A program made the position numbers and the translations under genes. From assembly GCA_009617715.1 (NCBI GenBank), contig VTFK01000326.1, forward strand, positions 124,001 to 188,000: a stretch of 64,000 nucleotides of DNA. Direction: 5' to 3'. Below are positions 24,451 through 37,610 of the stretch, piece by piece. Origin of the DNA: Plectrocnemia conspersa (taxonomy: Eukaryota; Arthropoda; Insecta; Trichoptera; Polycentropodidae). The stretch's first letter is position 1; each line of letters starts with the position of its first letter. Below the pieces are notes generated by a model that ran no database searches, was not told the DNA's origin, and saw nothing but the letters and a program-made list of their open reading frames with translations.

Positions 24451-26130
24451 CGTGCAAACTTAAAGGATTGACCCTTGAAAGTCTGCATTTGATTAATCAA
24501 TTTAAATTATACAGTTATAATTAAAATATCATTACAGAACATTAGGACAATTATCATACATATTACGCATTGAATTTTTAAACATGATTTTAAGCTCTCT
24601 CTTTGAGATTCTCTATACGTGTCTTTATCAAATAAAACATGTTTATATTATTATAAGTTTCTGCAATTGTTAATTACATTATAAAAAATTACATTTTTTA
24701 CCATATATTTACCACATATAATTGATTTGGATGTAATGTTGAAAATTAAATTAGGGATTTAATATTTGTAGTGAAAAACAAATTACCGCAATTAATTATT
24801 AGGCAAAAGATATCAAAAGATTTTATTGCAAAACAGAACACTAAAATGAACACAGGTCGAGATTAACAAATAAGCATTTAAAATCAGTAAAGAAGACGTC
24901 ATTATCTCAGAAAACTGCACCTGATATTGAAAATAAAAACGACTGGCAAAATATGCCAAGTATTGGGTAAAAATTATGATTTTCTTTATATATTTTTCTG
25001 TAAGCTTGCTGAAAAATAAATCTAGTTATTTAATCTTTGCCAACTTAAAAAACTTATTTTTTAATAAAGAAAATAATCTTAGTTCATTATTTCAAAATTT
25101 TTAATTAATTCTTTATTAAAGTTTTTTAAATAAATTTACAAATAGGTAATGAAAATAATTATTAATAATTTTTACTCAAAAACTTATTTTGCCATTTTAA
25201 AAAAATAAATATTAAGTGTAATTTGCTGAGATAATTTCGATTTGTTTTAAGTCTTATTCGTCTTTAAAAGATAAAATATTCACACAGATATGTACTACTA
25301 AACATTGGCAATATTTTTACATATTAATTTTCGCTACAATTGGGAGGGGAGGGGCTTGGTCTACGCCCCGCACTCTTTTGGCAACCCCTCTTCGTGTATG
25401 GATTGATACCACTGATTTATGAAATTATTTTATACAAAAACAATAAATTATGTTTCATTTATCCGTCGAATGAATCATTGTTTCAGACTTATTAATTTAT
25501 ATATTTTTAAGTCATTGATTCTTACATTCTTAATTTTTTATTAATCGTCAAATGTTCAAAGAAGTTCAAACAAAATGTTTGCTTATTGTAATTTCTAGAG
25601 TCAGTTTTACAACTTATGTTTTTAAACAATGTTTTCGGAGAGTTAATCGAAAATATCTGTCCTTTTTCGTACTACCTGAATGCAGCTGTAAATTGAGCGA
25701 AATAAAATTACTAGTTGTGTTTAAAATTGCAGCGGTTGTATATTATCTAAAAAATATTATTTAAAATATAATTATGAGCAAATATTTTTTTCTATAATAA
25801 TTCTCAATCATTATTAAAATTTTCCTTAATATAATATTAAAAAATAATTCTTAAAAATGGGTACTAAACGTAAAAATTAGCCAACTGATTTATTTTATCG
25901 TATAATTAATGATAGTGTGTAAATTTTATGTATGCCCATACTTATAACAAAAGGGTTATGAAAAAATATTATTATTTTTCAAAACCCTTTTGTTTATTTG
26001 GATGGTGATTTAAACGTCGAGGCATTCGATTTGTTTTGATAACAGTTGCAGTGAATTTTCTTTGCTTTTTATAGCAATTTTTTCATATAGATAATAAAGA
26101 TACAAAATAACAGCACAATTTATACGTAAA
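24451..26130. other. A+T-rich gene-free stretch
   Basis: This stretch is very A+T-rich throughout. The only contrast is a short G-rich run at 25340-25390 (GGGAGGGGAGGGGC). The 70-codon frame at 25552 is unremarkable. I see nothing else. Confidence 0.5.
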
Positions 26131-26810
26131 ATCATTATATTGAAAGAAACGAGTGTACTCGAGACAAAATGGGTTCTCTTTTTCTACCCCTGTTTTTAGC
26201 CGGTTCCACTTGTTCTACGCTGCCGTAGCTATAGAGCGAAGTCCACTGTCGTAGCTGCTACGGCTGCGACACCACTCGAAGCACGTTTCGATTTTCAAGT
26301 TCATGGTGCTTCGCTTTATTCTTTAACAGCCACCGAGTGGCGGACGAATTCTCCATAGGAATTTTCACGTCTAGTCCGTACCAAACTAATGGAATCGTGT
26401 GAATATTTCAAAGGAAAGTTTGCCTGCATACCACGTACCGGACGAAATAAGTTTCACTGGCGAGCAGCCATAAATTCAGCAGCGGCAGATTCACTAACTG
26501 AAAAATAATTATTATCTTGAAAAGCGGTAGGAGTTAGATTTTTCTTTTTTCAGCGAGATAGATCAGAGGGTTATCGTTCGGTGTGCACGAGTGACAAGTT
26601 GGACACTTGAGTGTGTAACGTATAGAGCTTACACGGCAGCCCTTCGTGATTGTAAATCTGACGATAGATGCAACCCTTCGCTGGGTAACCCCTGCCACGG
26701 GAAGGGTTAAGGGCGGTGGAAATCTGGATACAGATAGGACATCATCGATCTTTTATAAAACCTTGGATGCGGAAGGGCATAGGGAGCTTTCGCCTTAAGG
26801 CTATGTGTCA
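26131..26810. other. C+G-richer non-coding island
   Basis: This block of about 650 bp contains the recurring core CGTAGCT (near 26223 and 26251) and a near-palindromic GTCGTAGCTGCTACGGC. It has several CACTCG/GTGGCG strings and no usable frame. I compared it by eye with tRNA and rRNA patterns and found no match. Confidence 0.3.
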
Positions 26811-27920
26811 AATTATAATATAATGCATTATGATAAAGAATGCCTTTTATGTGAATATAATATTTTTTAAATATGTATAATTCATATAATTACATACTGA
26901 GGTACATGAGATTATTACCTCAAGATATTTAGGCCACATAATACTCTTTATAGAGGGCCACTAAAATTATAACAAGACCATTCATGAAAAATTAATAAAA
27001 AAATAACTTAAAGCAGACCATCTATTAAACAACTTTCGTGATATACAGCTGTTGAATATTAAACTACAATTAGCAACTGAGATCTATCGACTAATATTTC
27101 ATAAAAAAAATGCAAAATAAGATCTTTAGCGAAAGAAAAATGCATGAAAAGTAGTATATATACCACAAAATTCCTGTAAGGTATGCTGGCATATGATTCC
27201 TTCGAGTCGCGTCAACAGCTATATTCGCATTTATTCACACAGCTTCAACAAATAAACCATTTAATGTTTTGTAAAATTCTAAATGCTAAATAATTTTCTG
27301 TAAGAAGCCTTGTTGTACTTAAGAACAACTTAATAAGGGCAATGAAGTTGTATAGCCACCGATATGAAAATACTACAATATTATTTCTCATATCTTGATT
27401 TTTGTAATGCGTCCTGCTAATTAATCCCAAGATTATTCTCCAGTCACGTCACGATTCCTAATTACCTAGCTCGTTTGTTGGGCAAATTTGCATGGACGTC
27501 TTAACACTCGGGCGTCTTAGCATCCAACCTCCGTATCGCGGGGAGAACTAAGTACCGCGTCGCATATTCAAATTGTCAATTTACATATTGTCAATATCCT
27601 CGGATGGAAATTATTAGCCAGACCGGAGGCGGAAACTCCGCCCACGGGGTATCGCGGTACACTCGTACCGGCCATGCCCGGATGTGAATTCTGGATTTAT
27701 CAGATATAAGCCGATTAACAACCCCTCAATTATCTGCGGAACACCCAACTAGGCTTCGGATTATTAATGACTGCCAAACCGAAACTTTAATGCTGAAAAA
27801 AAATCAATAACGTTTACTCCATTTACCTAGTCATTTGAAGAACGAGACAGGAATATATTATATGTATATATCAAAATATTTATATTTATTCCCTTACCAA
27901 AAGATAGCAATTCTAATGTG
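26811..27920. other. Gene-free; island at about 27430-27790
   Basis: A piece at about 26930-26990 translates to SRYLGHIILFIEGH, loosely like the C-terminal end of some LINE polyproteins, and may belong to the same family as the relic downstream. The island at 27430-27790 is C+G-richer, with TATCGCGG repeated near 27533 and 27648, and is non-coding as far as I can see. Confidence 0.35.
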
Positions 27921-28780
27921 TGTAACAACTTCAGACTAATCAGCTTAATGAGCCACTTGCTGAAATTATGCAAATAAGAAAAAAATCATAAAAGCAAGAA
28001 TTTTCATGTTGCGAAAAAGTTATTAGCAGGGAACAATTTGGATTAAAAAAAAACAAGGTACAGAACCGCTCTGAGAGATGTCGCGAAGTTCTTAAACCTG
28101 TTTACATTTGCTTTATCATTTTATAGGAGTCTAAATTCTATCGGATAAGAAAAGAGACTTTTCAAAAATCTGTATTAGAAACAATCAGCAGTAATAACCA
28201 TTGAAGGATAACAAACAGAAAATATTTAAGCACAGAGAGGTGTCAAATAGGGATATGTTCTTTCTCTGAATAGTTTCAATATATACTTTGAAAACATATT
28301 CAGGGACGAAAAGGAATAAAGATCGAAGGGAAGAAAATTACCAACATTCGTTATGCTCATGACACACCAATATTTTCTGAGATCGTTGATGACCTTTACG
28401 AATCCCTGATTAGTGAAAATAAAAAAATATTTTCATTAATGATTATAAGAAAGTATATAGAATTAAAAAGATGATTTTTTTTAGCACCTGGGTAGTTGAA
28501 TAAATGTCGAAATAAACCACAATGAGTCAAAATTGCTAAAAGCTAATTTTTTAATTCTGAAGCTGTACTCATGAATTAGTACTTACATTTTTAAGTGTCA
28601 TGTTTGTGTTATTATATGGATGCAAAACCTGCATATTAAAGTTAATAAGCGTTTAAATAAGGCTTTAAAAGCTTATGAGTCTGTAATGACCGAATTGTCT
28701 TCATGATAGCACGCATTTGAGAGCTTTTTTGAACCATCAAATGAAGGAAGATGGAGTATCTTGGACATTTTCAATATTAG
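27921..28780 (+). mobile_element. Heavily decayed non-LTR retrotransposon (second family)
   Basis: Scattered frames keep signature blocks of a reverse transcriptase. CNNFRLISLMSHLLKLC starts at 27921 (family form CNNYRPISLMSH). NIRYAHDT lies at about 28345-28368, where the catalytic YADD has become YAHD. At about 28610-28640 a MDAKPAY-like string sits where LLYGCETW-type sequence is expected. Near 28750 there is KMEYLGHFQ. Many stops and frameshifts separate them, so the copy is old and inactive. It belongs to a different LINE lineage from the fragment at 913-2222. Ends are approximate and no 3' tail is clear. Confidence 0.72.
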
Positions 28781-29320
28781 TATTTATTTATTAAAAACAC
28801 CTGTTTTAATATTTCTGTCAAATTATGTAATGCTTTTTTTCGCTGACTTATTGTAATATTTAAAGAACATATGATGATAAATCCGTTTTAACTTTCGACT
28901 TAAATTAGTGGAATGGTTTTATAATGTCATTTGCCAGCATGTCTAACATAAAAAAGAGTTCCATCAGTTGCGCGAATCTCTTTTAAGATTAATGATCCTC
29001 ATCTGTATTCCGCCTACTGATAAGAAATTTTAAATTTTCGTGCTATTTTCTGAAAGTAAATACCAAATGCGTTATTTTTGTAAATACTATTAGGTTAAGT
29101 TGTTATCAAAAGTTATTTTTAATTGATTTTGACACAATGTTACAAATTAAATATTAAAAACCATGCATTCTAAGATTTTCAAAAACACAGATATACGCCA
29201 CTGACATAAAATATATTATTAATTATTGCGGGTGTGTGTGTATTTGGGATTTTCATTGTAAATACAAAGTAGATCATTTTCGTCCCAATGTAAACCAAAG
29301 GTGTCAGAACATGTTTGATA
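28781..29320. other. A+T-rich gene-free stretch
   Basis: A slightly C+G-richer patch lies at 28930-29030. No frame, RNA gene or repeat is apparent. Confidence 0.5.
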
Positions 29321-29680
29321 TTCCCGTGCTCCGTCGTTATCAACGTCGAGAGTAGAGTGGGGTCGCGGCGGGGTCGAGTCTTTTAGTACTTACCCTTCTT
29401 CCAATCTTCAGCGGCGCTTGGGGGAGGCTTTCGAAACACCGCCCAGACATATCTTTCTCTTATCGACGACAATCTACAAATCCAATTTCCCAAAATACAG
29501 AATCGATCCAGCAAATCATCCTAGGGCGACACACCACCGAAATGGATGTTCCGCATAAACGACTCAATGCGCCCCGGTTGTGTGTGTTTCCACCAACAAG
29601 ATATATAAGTTTGGAAAAGTTGCGCAATTTATCTTCACGCACGTGAATTTGCATGCGCGAATGTGTCACACACATACACT
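29321..29680. other. C+G-richer non-coding island
   Basis: This is a sharp compositional block, including GGTCGCGGCGGGGTCGAG near 29361. The 71-codon minus frame (29675-29460) is without recognisable motifs. Confidence 0.3.
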
Positions 29681-31934
29681 AAGGTGTGTAATAGAATTTG
29701 GAATTGTATAAAGCTAATTTTTTAGGGCATCAAGAGGAAAGGTTAATTAATTATTATATTTTTAAATATTGTTTATCAAGTGTTTTTGAAAATCTTTAGA
29801 AAATGTATAAGAAAAACGATTATTATAATATTTAAGGGATCTATGCTGATGTAAGATAAACATTCTCAACAGCTTATATATAATATGGATACTAAATCAT
29901 ACTTAAAATACTGTTACAATATTCTGATTTAAATATCACACTAATATAATTTTTCATTGCAGAACATAACATACACTCTATTCGCGCACATTAACGTCGC
30001 AAAATATTTTGTTACAAGCGATACAATATAAAATTAACTGTTAATTCAGCTTTAAAAGGTACATATTGTAACAACCTACTTTTTCAATTAAATTTTTCTG
30101 AAAAATATATGTATATATGTAGCAATATCACATCATATAAAAGCTTATACTATATCAAAACATGTTTTTACATTATTCATCTAATTGGGAACAGGCTTAT
30201 GATCAAGATTATTATTTATACTACCAAATATGTTATTATAAATCATTAGCAAAGTTTCAATGTGGTTTACGTTTTATCATACTCCACAGTTATCGAACTA
30301 AACTTGAAATTACAGCGCTTCGATTCGACAAATTTCGACTAACTATCCGAAGCGCCGATAACGCATTGTATATTGCGGACGCCATTAATTAACCCACATT
30401 CGCGAAGAGATTAACATTTTCGTTTATGGCGTTAATACGAGTTTATTGTAATTAAACCGGCCCCGAATAATATAATTGGACCTGGTTGGTGTTGCATTAT
30501 AAATTTGGCCGAAATGATATCGGCGCAGGGGCGGCTGCTTCAAAGAGCTGACTAAGCTGCAGCGCCTCCGGATAAAAGTTGGAATAATAAAAAAGAACCA
30601 GCGAGAGTCATATTATTGTATTTATTTCATGGATATCTAACGTTTTGGGTTCTCGTGTTTACATAGAAGTAATAGATTTAAAAAAATAAAAACTTGTCTA
30701 TGTAAATTAGAGACTTATTTTTTTTTAGTTTATGTGTCAGGTGTATTTATTTTAATACAAGACAACGTTATTTGACTAATAATTTACAATTAAAAAATTT
30801 AAAGATAATTTAGATTAAAACGGATTCGGAACAAAACTGCTCAAATTTTGAGTTGGTCATGGGATGACGTGGAGAGGGAATCGGCTGATTTATTGAGCTT
30901 ATATTTGTTGATATTTAGCGGTTCCATTTGTTATTTGAACGGAAGATATTGATTTGGATGCTGTAAATCCGTCTTAATGCACATTTACGGTAGTCTGAGG
31001 AAGGTTTAGTGCTCGCCCTGTTTTTGCTACCACGATAAATTACAACGATCTGGGGCTGTAATTTGATTGGCTTGTTTTTTTAAGCTTTCATATTGCATAT
31101 GACCGTTTCAACATCTAGACAGTTTTGTCACGGCTGTTGAATATTTTAAATACTAATTGTTTTTAATTAATTGTTTTTAACAGCAGTAGTTTTAGTTTAT
31201 TTCGTCTATTATTACGTACTGTATGCACCAGTTGGAATGAAAAGTGCATCGGCGAATCATTAATGAATGGACTTTATTTTTAATCAACGGCCATCATGGA
31301 CTTTCAGGTTATTCTCACTAGTGTATTTATTTTCAAACTAATGATGTCAGTTATTTGTAGCATTAGCTTTTTTTTAAACGCCTAAGAATAAAAATAAAAT
31401 ATATGGCGAAGCTCCAGATCTTTTCGATATAGTTAGATCAGAAAAACTTCATTAAATATCTAATGGGTCTGATTATGTTTTTTATAAATTCATTATTAAT
31501 CAGTGGGTTTTCTACTACATAGCTAGGTTTTAAGTAATTTATTTCTTAAAAATAATATATTGTGATGTAAGGATTTTTATTTGGGCATTTTACTCTGTAT
31601 TGCTCATTGCATAATACTCGCAAATTTTGCAGAAGTTTTTTTATATACAAATTTAACACACTTAAAGGCTTTTAATTTATTAGCTTACACAAAATAGTGT
31701 ATATCTTAAAATGACTTGTGTATTACTAGTGAACTTTATTTTATATAGGATTATAAATGTAATTTTACTAACTCAGTCGGTTAAAATATACCATAAAATA
31801 ATGATTGCTCAATATCAGTATTAAACTGTATTTTTTTTACAAACGAATGATCTGCTATGCGAATTTATACATGACTAGAGATTTAAGTCACATCGCTCGA
31901 CAAAAACTACAATATTTAAAATATTATGGAAGTT
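29681..31934. other. Gene-free; islands at 30270-30600 and 30830-31080
   Basis: The first island has a short inverted repeat (GCGCTTCG at about 30316-30323 and CGAAGCGC at about 30347-30354) and several TTAAT/ATTAATTAA homeodomain-type strings. The second has mixed composition. A 14-base near-perfect tandem duplication, TAATTGTTTTTAAT, lies at about 31150-31178. No gene is supported. Confidence 0.35.
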
Positions 31935-32162
31935 TAGGAACTGTAGTTAGTTTTTAAATTTTCATTGGGCCAAGTTAGGCTTAGTAAATTCGTTTAGGTT
32001 AGGTTTGGGTTTGAACAGCAATTAGACGTTTTTCAACTGTCAAATTGGACACTTTGGAGCAGCATATAATTTTATTAATACCAATGAGTTAAATTATATT
32101 TTTACTGGTAGAAGTGAAAATGTATTCGAATATGATTTCACTAAAATGCCAGTGAATTTGTC
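31935..32162 (+). repeat. Unclassified dispersed repeat, copy 1
   Basis: This sequence aligns by eye along its length with 44835-45198. Shared strings include the TTAGTTTTT start, ACAGCAA-TAGAC-TTTT-CAACT-TCAA, GAGTTAAATTATATTTT and GTGAAAATGTATTC-ATATGATTT-ACTAAAATG. It encodes nothing recognisable. The size and A+T content fit a non-autonomous transposon, but no terminal repeats or target duplication were identified. Confidence 0.7.
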
Positions 32163-33779
32163 ACTTCAATAGTAATACATATGTAGGTAATGTATAGTGT
32201 CGAATTGAAAAACCCGAAACAGACTACTTAAAACCAAAGTCAAAAGCTATGTAGTGCCCAGTTTTCGACCACGAACCGCCACTGATCGAGGGCAGGAATT
32301 TCTGCCTCGCGCGTTATGATAGTGAAAATGATAGCCGCAGGGCTTAATGGTCGCAATTAGAAGATGCATAAATAGCTGCTTTGGCTGGACAGAGCCAAAC
32401 CATGGGCTGAATGCAGCGGTGGTCGGCTTTGGCTATCGATTGACCCTTGTAAAATATGACTCGATGCAGTGGCCATAAATTACTTCCATACCCCGTTGCC
32501 CCTATGGGACCCGAAGACTCACGCAGCACTATAATGTAGTATGTGGGTATTTTTTTTATTCATTTCATTAGAATATTCCGCTTGATTTATATTAGCCGCA
32601 GTAGTGCATACCATTTGGGAATCAACTTTGCCGTTGATATTGTATCTAATAATACACATTCAACAGGAAATGGTGCAAACTATTACAAGTTTTTCAATTA
32701 CGGAAAATTTGATATACTATGACAAGATAAATATCAGCATTTTAATGAGACTGGGAATTCATATTAGTTATAACCTATATTCTAGATATGTTATATACAA
32801 TACAAAATGTGACTATTATTAGCATATATCATTATTTTTAAAATCTCATATCCTTAACAAAAGTTTCACAAAGTAAAATATATTTCATACACGTAAGAAT
32901 GTAAGCTTCACTTTTATTTAGTAACATCGAGCTTTCCATCAGCGCAAAGAACGCCCAAGAATCCGATCGATATTTCATAATTAAGTTGACATTCCTCCTC
33001 GATCGTAAATATTTTCATCTTGAGCATCAACTCGAGACGTGTTTTTTCACAGCTTCCAGAAAAAAAATTAACCATGATGCAATCACGTCCGCGGCGAATG
33101 TCGAACTCGTTGCCGTCGAGAGCGTGGAGATTGGTTCGTCGCCGAGCGAGTGATTGAAACGAAGAAGATTGTGGAATATGCTGATTTATCGGCGCTCATT
33201 CTTATTCAGCGTTCGATCCGGGCATAAGTTTGACGTGTAAAAAAGCGACAACAGCCCGGGGCGGAGACAATTTCAATTTCACACGTGCCTGAGTTTCCTT
33301 ATAATGGGCCGTTGCTGGTCGTGCGTGGCCCGTAAAAACCGGAGACGCGCTTTTCTCGTTATTCTGCCCTCTCTTTACGACAACTTTCCGATTTCGACCG
33401 GGCAAAGTGTGATCGGAATCGGTAATAACGCAAATTAACCGTGAACGCCTGAGCTTTCTCTATACACAGATAAGTCCGGAATGGTAGGATTTTTCAATTT
33501 TCATTAAGCGATGTAATTGAGACGGGACGGTCGGAAGCTTGGGAGTCCAATGCGAACTTTCGACGCTAAAGCTCGCATCGGTTATAATGGTGTCATAGTG
33601 TACCTTATCAAAAAATATTTATTTAAAAAACACCACAGAAAAATATTATAAACTTTCAAAGAATAAACAAGTAATTATTCTTGCTGAAATTTTTTCTCTG
33701 TATTTAAAAAAAAATATTTCCTAATCTAAATTTTTGATTGTAGTTACACGTACTTGGTATTTTTTAAGCTCTGATACCG
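32163..33779. other. Gene-free; islands at 32240-32545 and 32920-33600
   Basis: Two clear C+G-richer islands are separated by A+T-rich DNA. The second is one of the largest in the window (about 680 bp), with CCCGGGGCGGAG near 33257 and many CpGs. The 67-codon minus frame inside it is not recognisable. They are probably regulatory or ancient non-coding conserved DNA, but I infer this only from composition. Confidence 0.35.
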
Positions 33780-34990
33780 GTAGATACACATTTTAGGTCA
33801 TATTCATTGAACCTGTCAAAACGCTGTTGAGTGTCTCTTACTGACATTTGCCACTCTTCTAATCCAGGGTTCTCTAAAATACAGCATGCGAGCACATGCA
33901 ATCCGGCCCGCGACTTTTTTTTTTAGACTTCATGAGTTCTTCTTCGCTGAAAATGTTTTTAAGGTTAGGTGTAAATTTACTGGTGCCGTTTATCAAACTG
34001 ATTGAGTATATATTGATTTATTATATTTTATTTTAGAAAAAGTTTTTTCACACAAGTAGTGGTTAATTTAGAAGTAATTCGTTAGTTTGTTGACTAAATT
34101 ATTTACTTGCGTTAAAATTATTGAAACATTAATTTGTTAATTGAGACTAAAGTACAATTATTTTTTGCCTAAATGATTTTATGTTAGTGTGCATATCAGA
34201 GATAAGCTGTTTTTCTCTCTGAAGCTTTAAATTAAGATCATATGTTTTGTCAAATCTGTGAAAAATTATTTCACACTCTCAGCTAAAAGTCTCTTTTTTT
34301 ATTTATTAACATTTTAATTTGTACTCAGAGTTCAGAAAAACGTTACAAAAATTAAATTCATATAAAGATTGTTAAGAATGATACAATGCAAAATAAGCGG
34401 TTTAGTTTTGTACAGCCTTAATTAAATGACCAACTAGGTTTTATTTTTGGCCGCACATGTTTCTACCGTTATCAGCTGTGACACACATCAATCTGGCCCA
34501 TTACAAGTTGTTTTACTAAATATTTATTGCAATACATTTAAAAATATCCTCTCCTTCAGTTGTACCGTACATGCTACTAACATCAAGAAAATTTTCTTAA
34601 ACTGGATAGTTTCTCTTAACTAATAAATATCTGTAGATTTGTCTTAAATAAAAACCAACTATTGAATAGCTTCAGCCACCTGAGATGATATGTTATTCGC
34701 AATATCTCTTATTCTTTGCGCCAAAGAATTTATTGAATAAAGTATCTTTATCTAGACAAAAACTAGCTTATTCCGCTACTTTGATCTTGCATTGCTTGGT
34801 TATTTATCTTTCCAGTTTTTAGTATTAAATGCACTACACAATAACTAGCTCGAGTTACTGCTTCTTTTTTTCACAATTCAATTTCTTGAAAATCAACTTC
34901 TAAGAGTTAAACTTATCTTTAAATGACTCAAATTTTTTTATCAAAAAAAATGCAAGAGATATTATTATTTCAATTAATAAAAAATATATA
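33780..34990 (-). pseudogene. Degenerate hAT-family transposase (GTF2IRD2/SCAND3-like)
   Basis: Minus-strand fragments follow the order of hAT transposases of the type domesticated in vertebrate GTF2IRD2. RASYCVVHLILKTGKI lies at about 34855-34800. LAQRIRDIANNISSQVAEAI leads into DKSTDIY at about 34720-34625, where DESTD is the usual form and carries the first catalytic aspartate. VTADNGRNMCGQK at about 34480-34445 holds the second. DLNLKLQREKQLISDMHTN lies at about 34240-34190, and RDTQQRFDRF at about 33840-33810. The RWLSRGK-type block that normally sits between the last catalytic region and DLNLKLQ is absent, which suggests an internal deletion near 34260-34400. Many stops and shifts make it a dead relic. 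Terminal repeats were not found. Confidence 0.82.
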
Positions 34991-35210
34991 CATTATATAA
35001 TTTCTATTCACGTAATTGTTTTGAAAAAAATCTTACTTAATATCGGATTGTGGCCTGTCAGCCGTTAAAAAATTGTTGATCCGGTCCATCGATCAAAACT
35101 GTTGCAGACCCCTGAATCTATAATTAAAACTTTATATAACGGCAGTTAATATGATCAGATAACATGTAATTTTGCACTTTAGTGAGCCATATAGCCTCTA
35201 CTTAAAATTG

Positions 35211-35287
35211 TTGAAGTTGGAGTCGAAGCATAAAGTAAAGTCGGAGTCAGAGTTGATGTCAAAGCATTAGGAAAAGTTGGAGTAGGT
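35211..35287 (+). repeat. Degenerate GTTGGA/GTCGGA minisatellite
   Basis: The hexanucleotide-like units GTTGAA, GTTGGA, GTCGAA, GTCGGA, GTCAGA, GTTGAT and GTTGGA follow one another with short interruptions, and then the sequence returns to ordinary A+T-rich DNA. It is probably an eroded microsatellite. Confidence 0.6.
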
Positions 35288-37080
35288 AATTTTGAAACGA
35301 CCCAACAGCAATGGTAGCAACTTTAAATATTTACCATTTCTTGTACTGTATAAAAATGAATTAATATCAATAAGCTAGTAAGAGATTTTATGGATACATT
35401 TAAAATAAATTGCCATTTAAGATTCAAGTTGGAAAATATGTTTTTTAGGATTTATAAAGGTGGCAATAACAAACTATAGTTTGATCTGAAAGAAACATCG
35501 ATTTTTAGAGCATTAAAGTATTTTTTTTCAAGAAAAATAAATTGGACTTTGATGTCCCTTATTTAAGAGATTATTATTAAACACATATAAACATGATTAA
35601 TTTAAAGTGTAATTGAAACCGCTTACAAAAGATCAAGTATAAATATCAAATGTAATTAAAAAAAATTATCTACGGTATTATATTTTTTTATGAGGTATAA
35701 ATATATATAATAAAGACGATACATATATTATTTGAAGATAATTTTCAAAAGTAATCTTAAAATTGTATGAATATATTTATATAGTGTAGTTGAAAACATA
35801 TGCATCTAATAGATGTGCACGTTATATTAAGTTTAACTCTTATTGAACAAGTTTTATAGGTAGAAGACTAAATTCACATATCATCTAAAAGTTCGAGACC
35901 TCGCGTTCGGAAAACTTTTATCGCTAACTTTCTCAAATATGCTTGTATTGTCGGACGAGACCCGCGGCATGTACTTTATAATAAATTCACATTCGTTCTT
36001 CTGTATATCGCATTATCATAATATACGCAATACACATGTACTTTATTTTTTTTTTGCTTTTTTTTATTTTCCCAGGAAAGAAAGGAGAAACCATTTTAAA
36101 ATGAATAAAATCTCCCCCCTTTCCAGTGCGGGCTCATTCGTGACGTTCAGTCGCAGGAAAAAATGCTTTTTTCAGTGTCTGCACATTTATTGTTCCCAAG
36201 TTGGCCGTTTAAAAGGGCACAAAGTTAAAAAGCTAATTACTTTAGGCACCGGATCGTAATTTGAAGGCTTTATTTTTGGCCGAGCCTCCGAATCGTGGCT
36301 AATTTTATTTATTATTATAATGGCGTGTTTTTTAAACGTACGAAAAATATCCTCACGGCGGTTGTATATTTATTATATAAGCGTATAAACATTGCGTTTT
36401 ATGTGACTGCGTAAAACAACGATATATTTAGCTTTTTTTTCACCCGAGCGGTATCTTGATTACAAGGCACATTTATTAATGTGATATTTTATATACAAAC
36501 ATATGTATAAACACTTGGGTGGCAAAAATACTGTATTTTTGACAAAATTTGTGCGCCATAGAAACATAGCGTTTTTGAGACGAGATTAGGATGAATGCGG
36601 TTCAGTTATAAATTTATATGATTTTTTGCCATTTTATTCGTCATGGGGTCGTGGAACACACAGTAATTTTGTTAACAGCTGAAAGAATATTTAAGATATA
36701 TTTTAATGTTAATATAATGACACTTTTATCACAATTATATGTGTAACGAATCACTTTTGCGATACAGGGTTTATTTTAAAATAAAAATAGTACGTATCAA
36801 AATATTGAGACAGTAAGATACAAAAAAAAGAGTGAAATTAATTCAATATCTATACTTGAAATTTTATATCTATATTTTAGTAAATATAAATAATATTAAA
36901 AATAAAAATACGACCAGATATTTTGATAAAATTTTAGTGAGAAAAAGAAAGATGGTTTGATCAATATTTTAAACCTACAATATGTTCGTCATACATATAT
37001 ATTTTCATCTTATATAGGTGTATGTATGTATGTATGTTTATTAAAAAAAATGTTTTGTTGAGATATGGACTTAATTAAAT
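35288..37080. other. Gene-free; island at about 35880-36390
   Basis: The island carries a 106-codon plus frame (35939-36259) that is rich in Phe, His and Lys, with a low-complexity middle and no domain. It is unlikely to be a gene. The rest is A+T-rich, with a TATG-type microsatellite at 37018-37037. Confidence 0.4.
37018..37037. repeat. (TATG)n microsatellite
   Basis: Four to five perfect units of a TATG tetranucleotide. Short and simple. Confidence 0.8.
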
Positions 37081-37610
37081 AATTATCGCGTTTCATAACG
37101 ATAACCGTATTAAATAAATTACTCATTACTTTATTATTGCTCATAATCAGTCATAATAATTGCGCAAACAAGAGAGCCGACCGAATAAATTAAATAATTT
37201 CGCCTCGGTCCCAAAACTCAATTGCCGGAAAATTCACGTTAATTGACCCCAATTAAAATTAAGCACAATTTCTCAGCCAGAGATGATAAAAAGCTCTCTG
37301 CTCCCGTTTGCGGACCTTCGTTGAATTGGTATTCCAAAAGAACGGCCACCTGTTAATGCCGAGGTCGTCATTTTTTCTTACATTATGAAAAAGTAAAATA
37401 AAACTCCATGCATACTAATTAATATATTAAGCGTAGGGCTCAAGTCGGCTCACTTGCGTTGACGGTGTCTGAATGATAGCTCTAAAAAAGGGTCCAAGCC
37501 CTTTGGCGTTATCATTTCTTAAACGAAGCTTTTCGAGGCAGACGGATGAAAACGCAATTTTCGCAATTCCCCGCGGGTGGAGGTGGAAGGAGGTAGGGCT
37601 TTTCTGATGA
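37081..37610. other. Mixed-composition island with many TAAT cores
   Basis: This block is dense in TAAT/ATTA cores set among C+G-richer strings (CCGGAAAATTCACG, GGCCACCTG), from 37081 to 37350. A purine-rich run follows near 37575 (GGTGGAGGTGGAAGGAGG). The pattern resembles developmental enhancers, which is inference only. No reading frame is present. Confidence 0.35.

Noticed and set aside
26131..26810. Possible rRNA or tRNA fragment in a C+G-richer block
   Set aside because: No cloverleaf, A/B-box pair or recognisable rRNA core could be found on either strand.
27245..27430. 61-codon minus frame, considered as a LINE C-terminal fragment
   Set aside because: Resemblance to retrotransposon C-termini was vague and not anchored by any diagnostic block.
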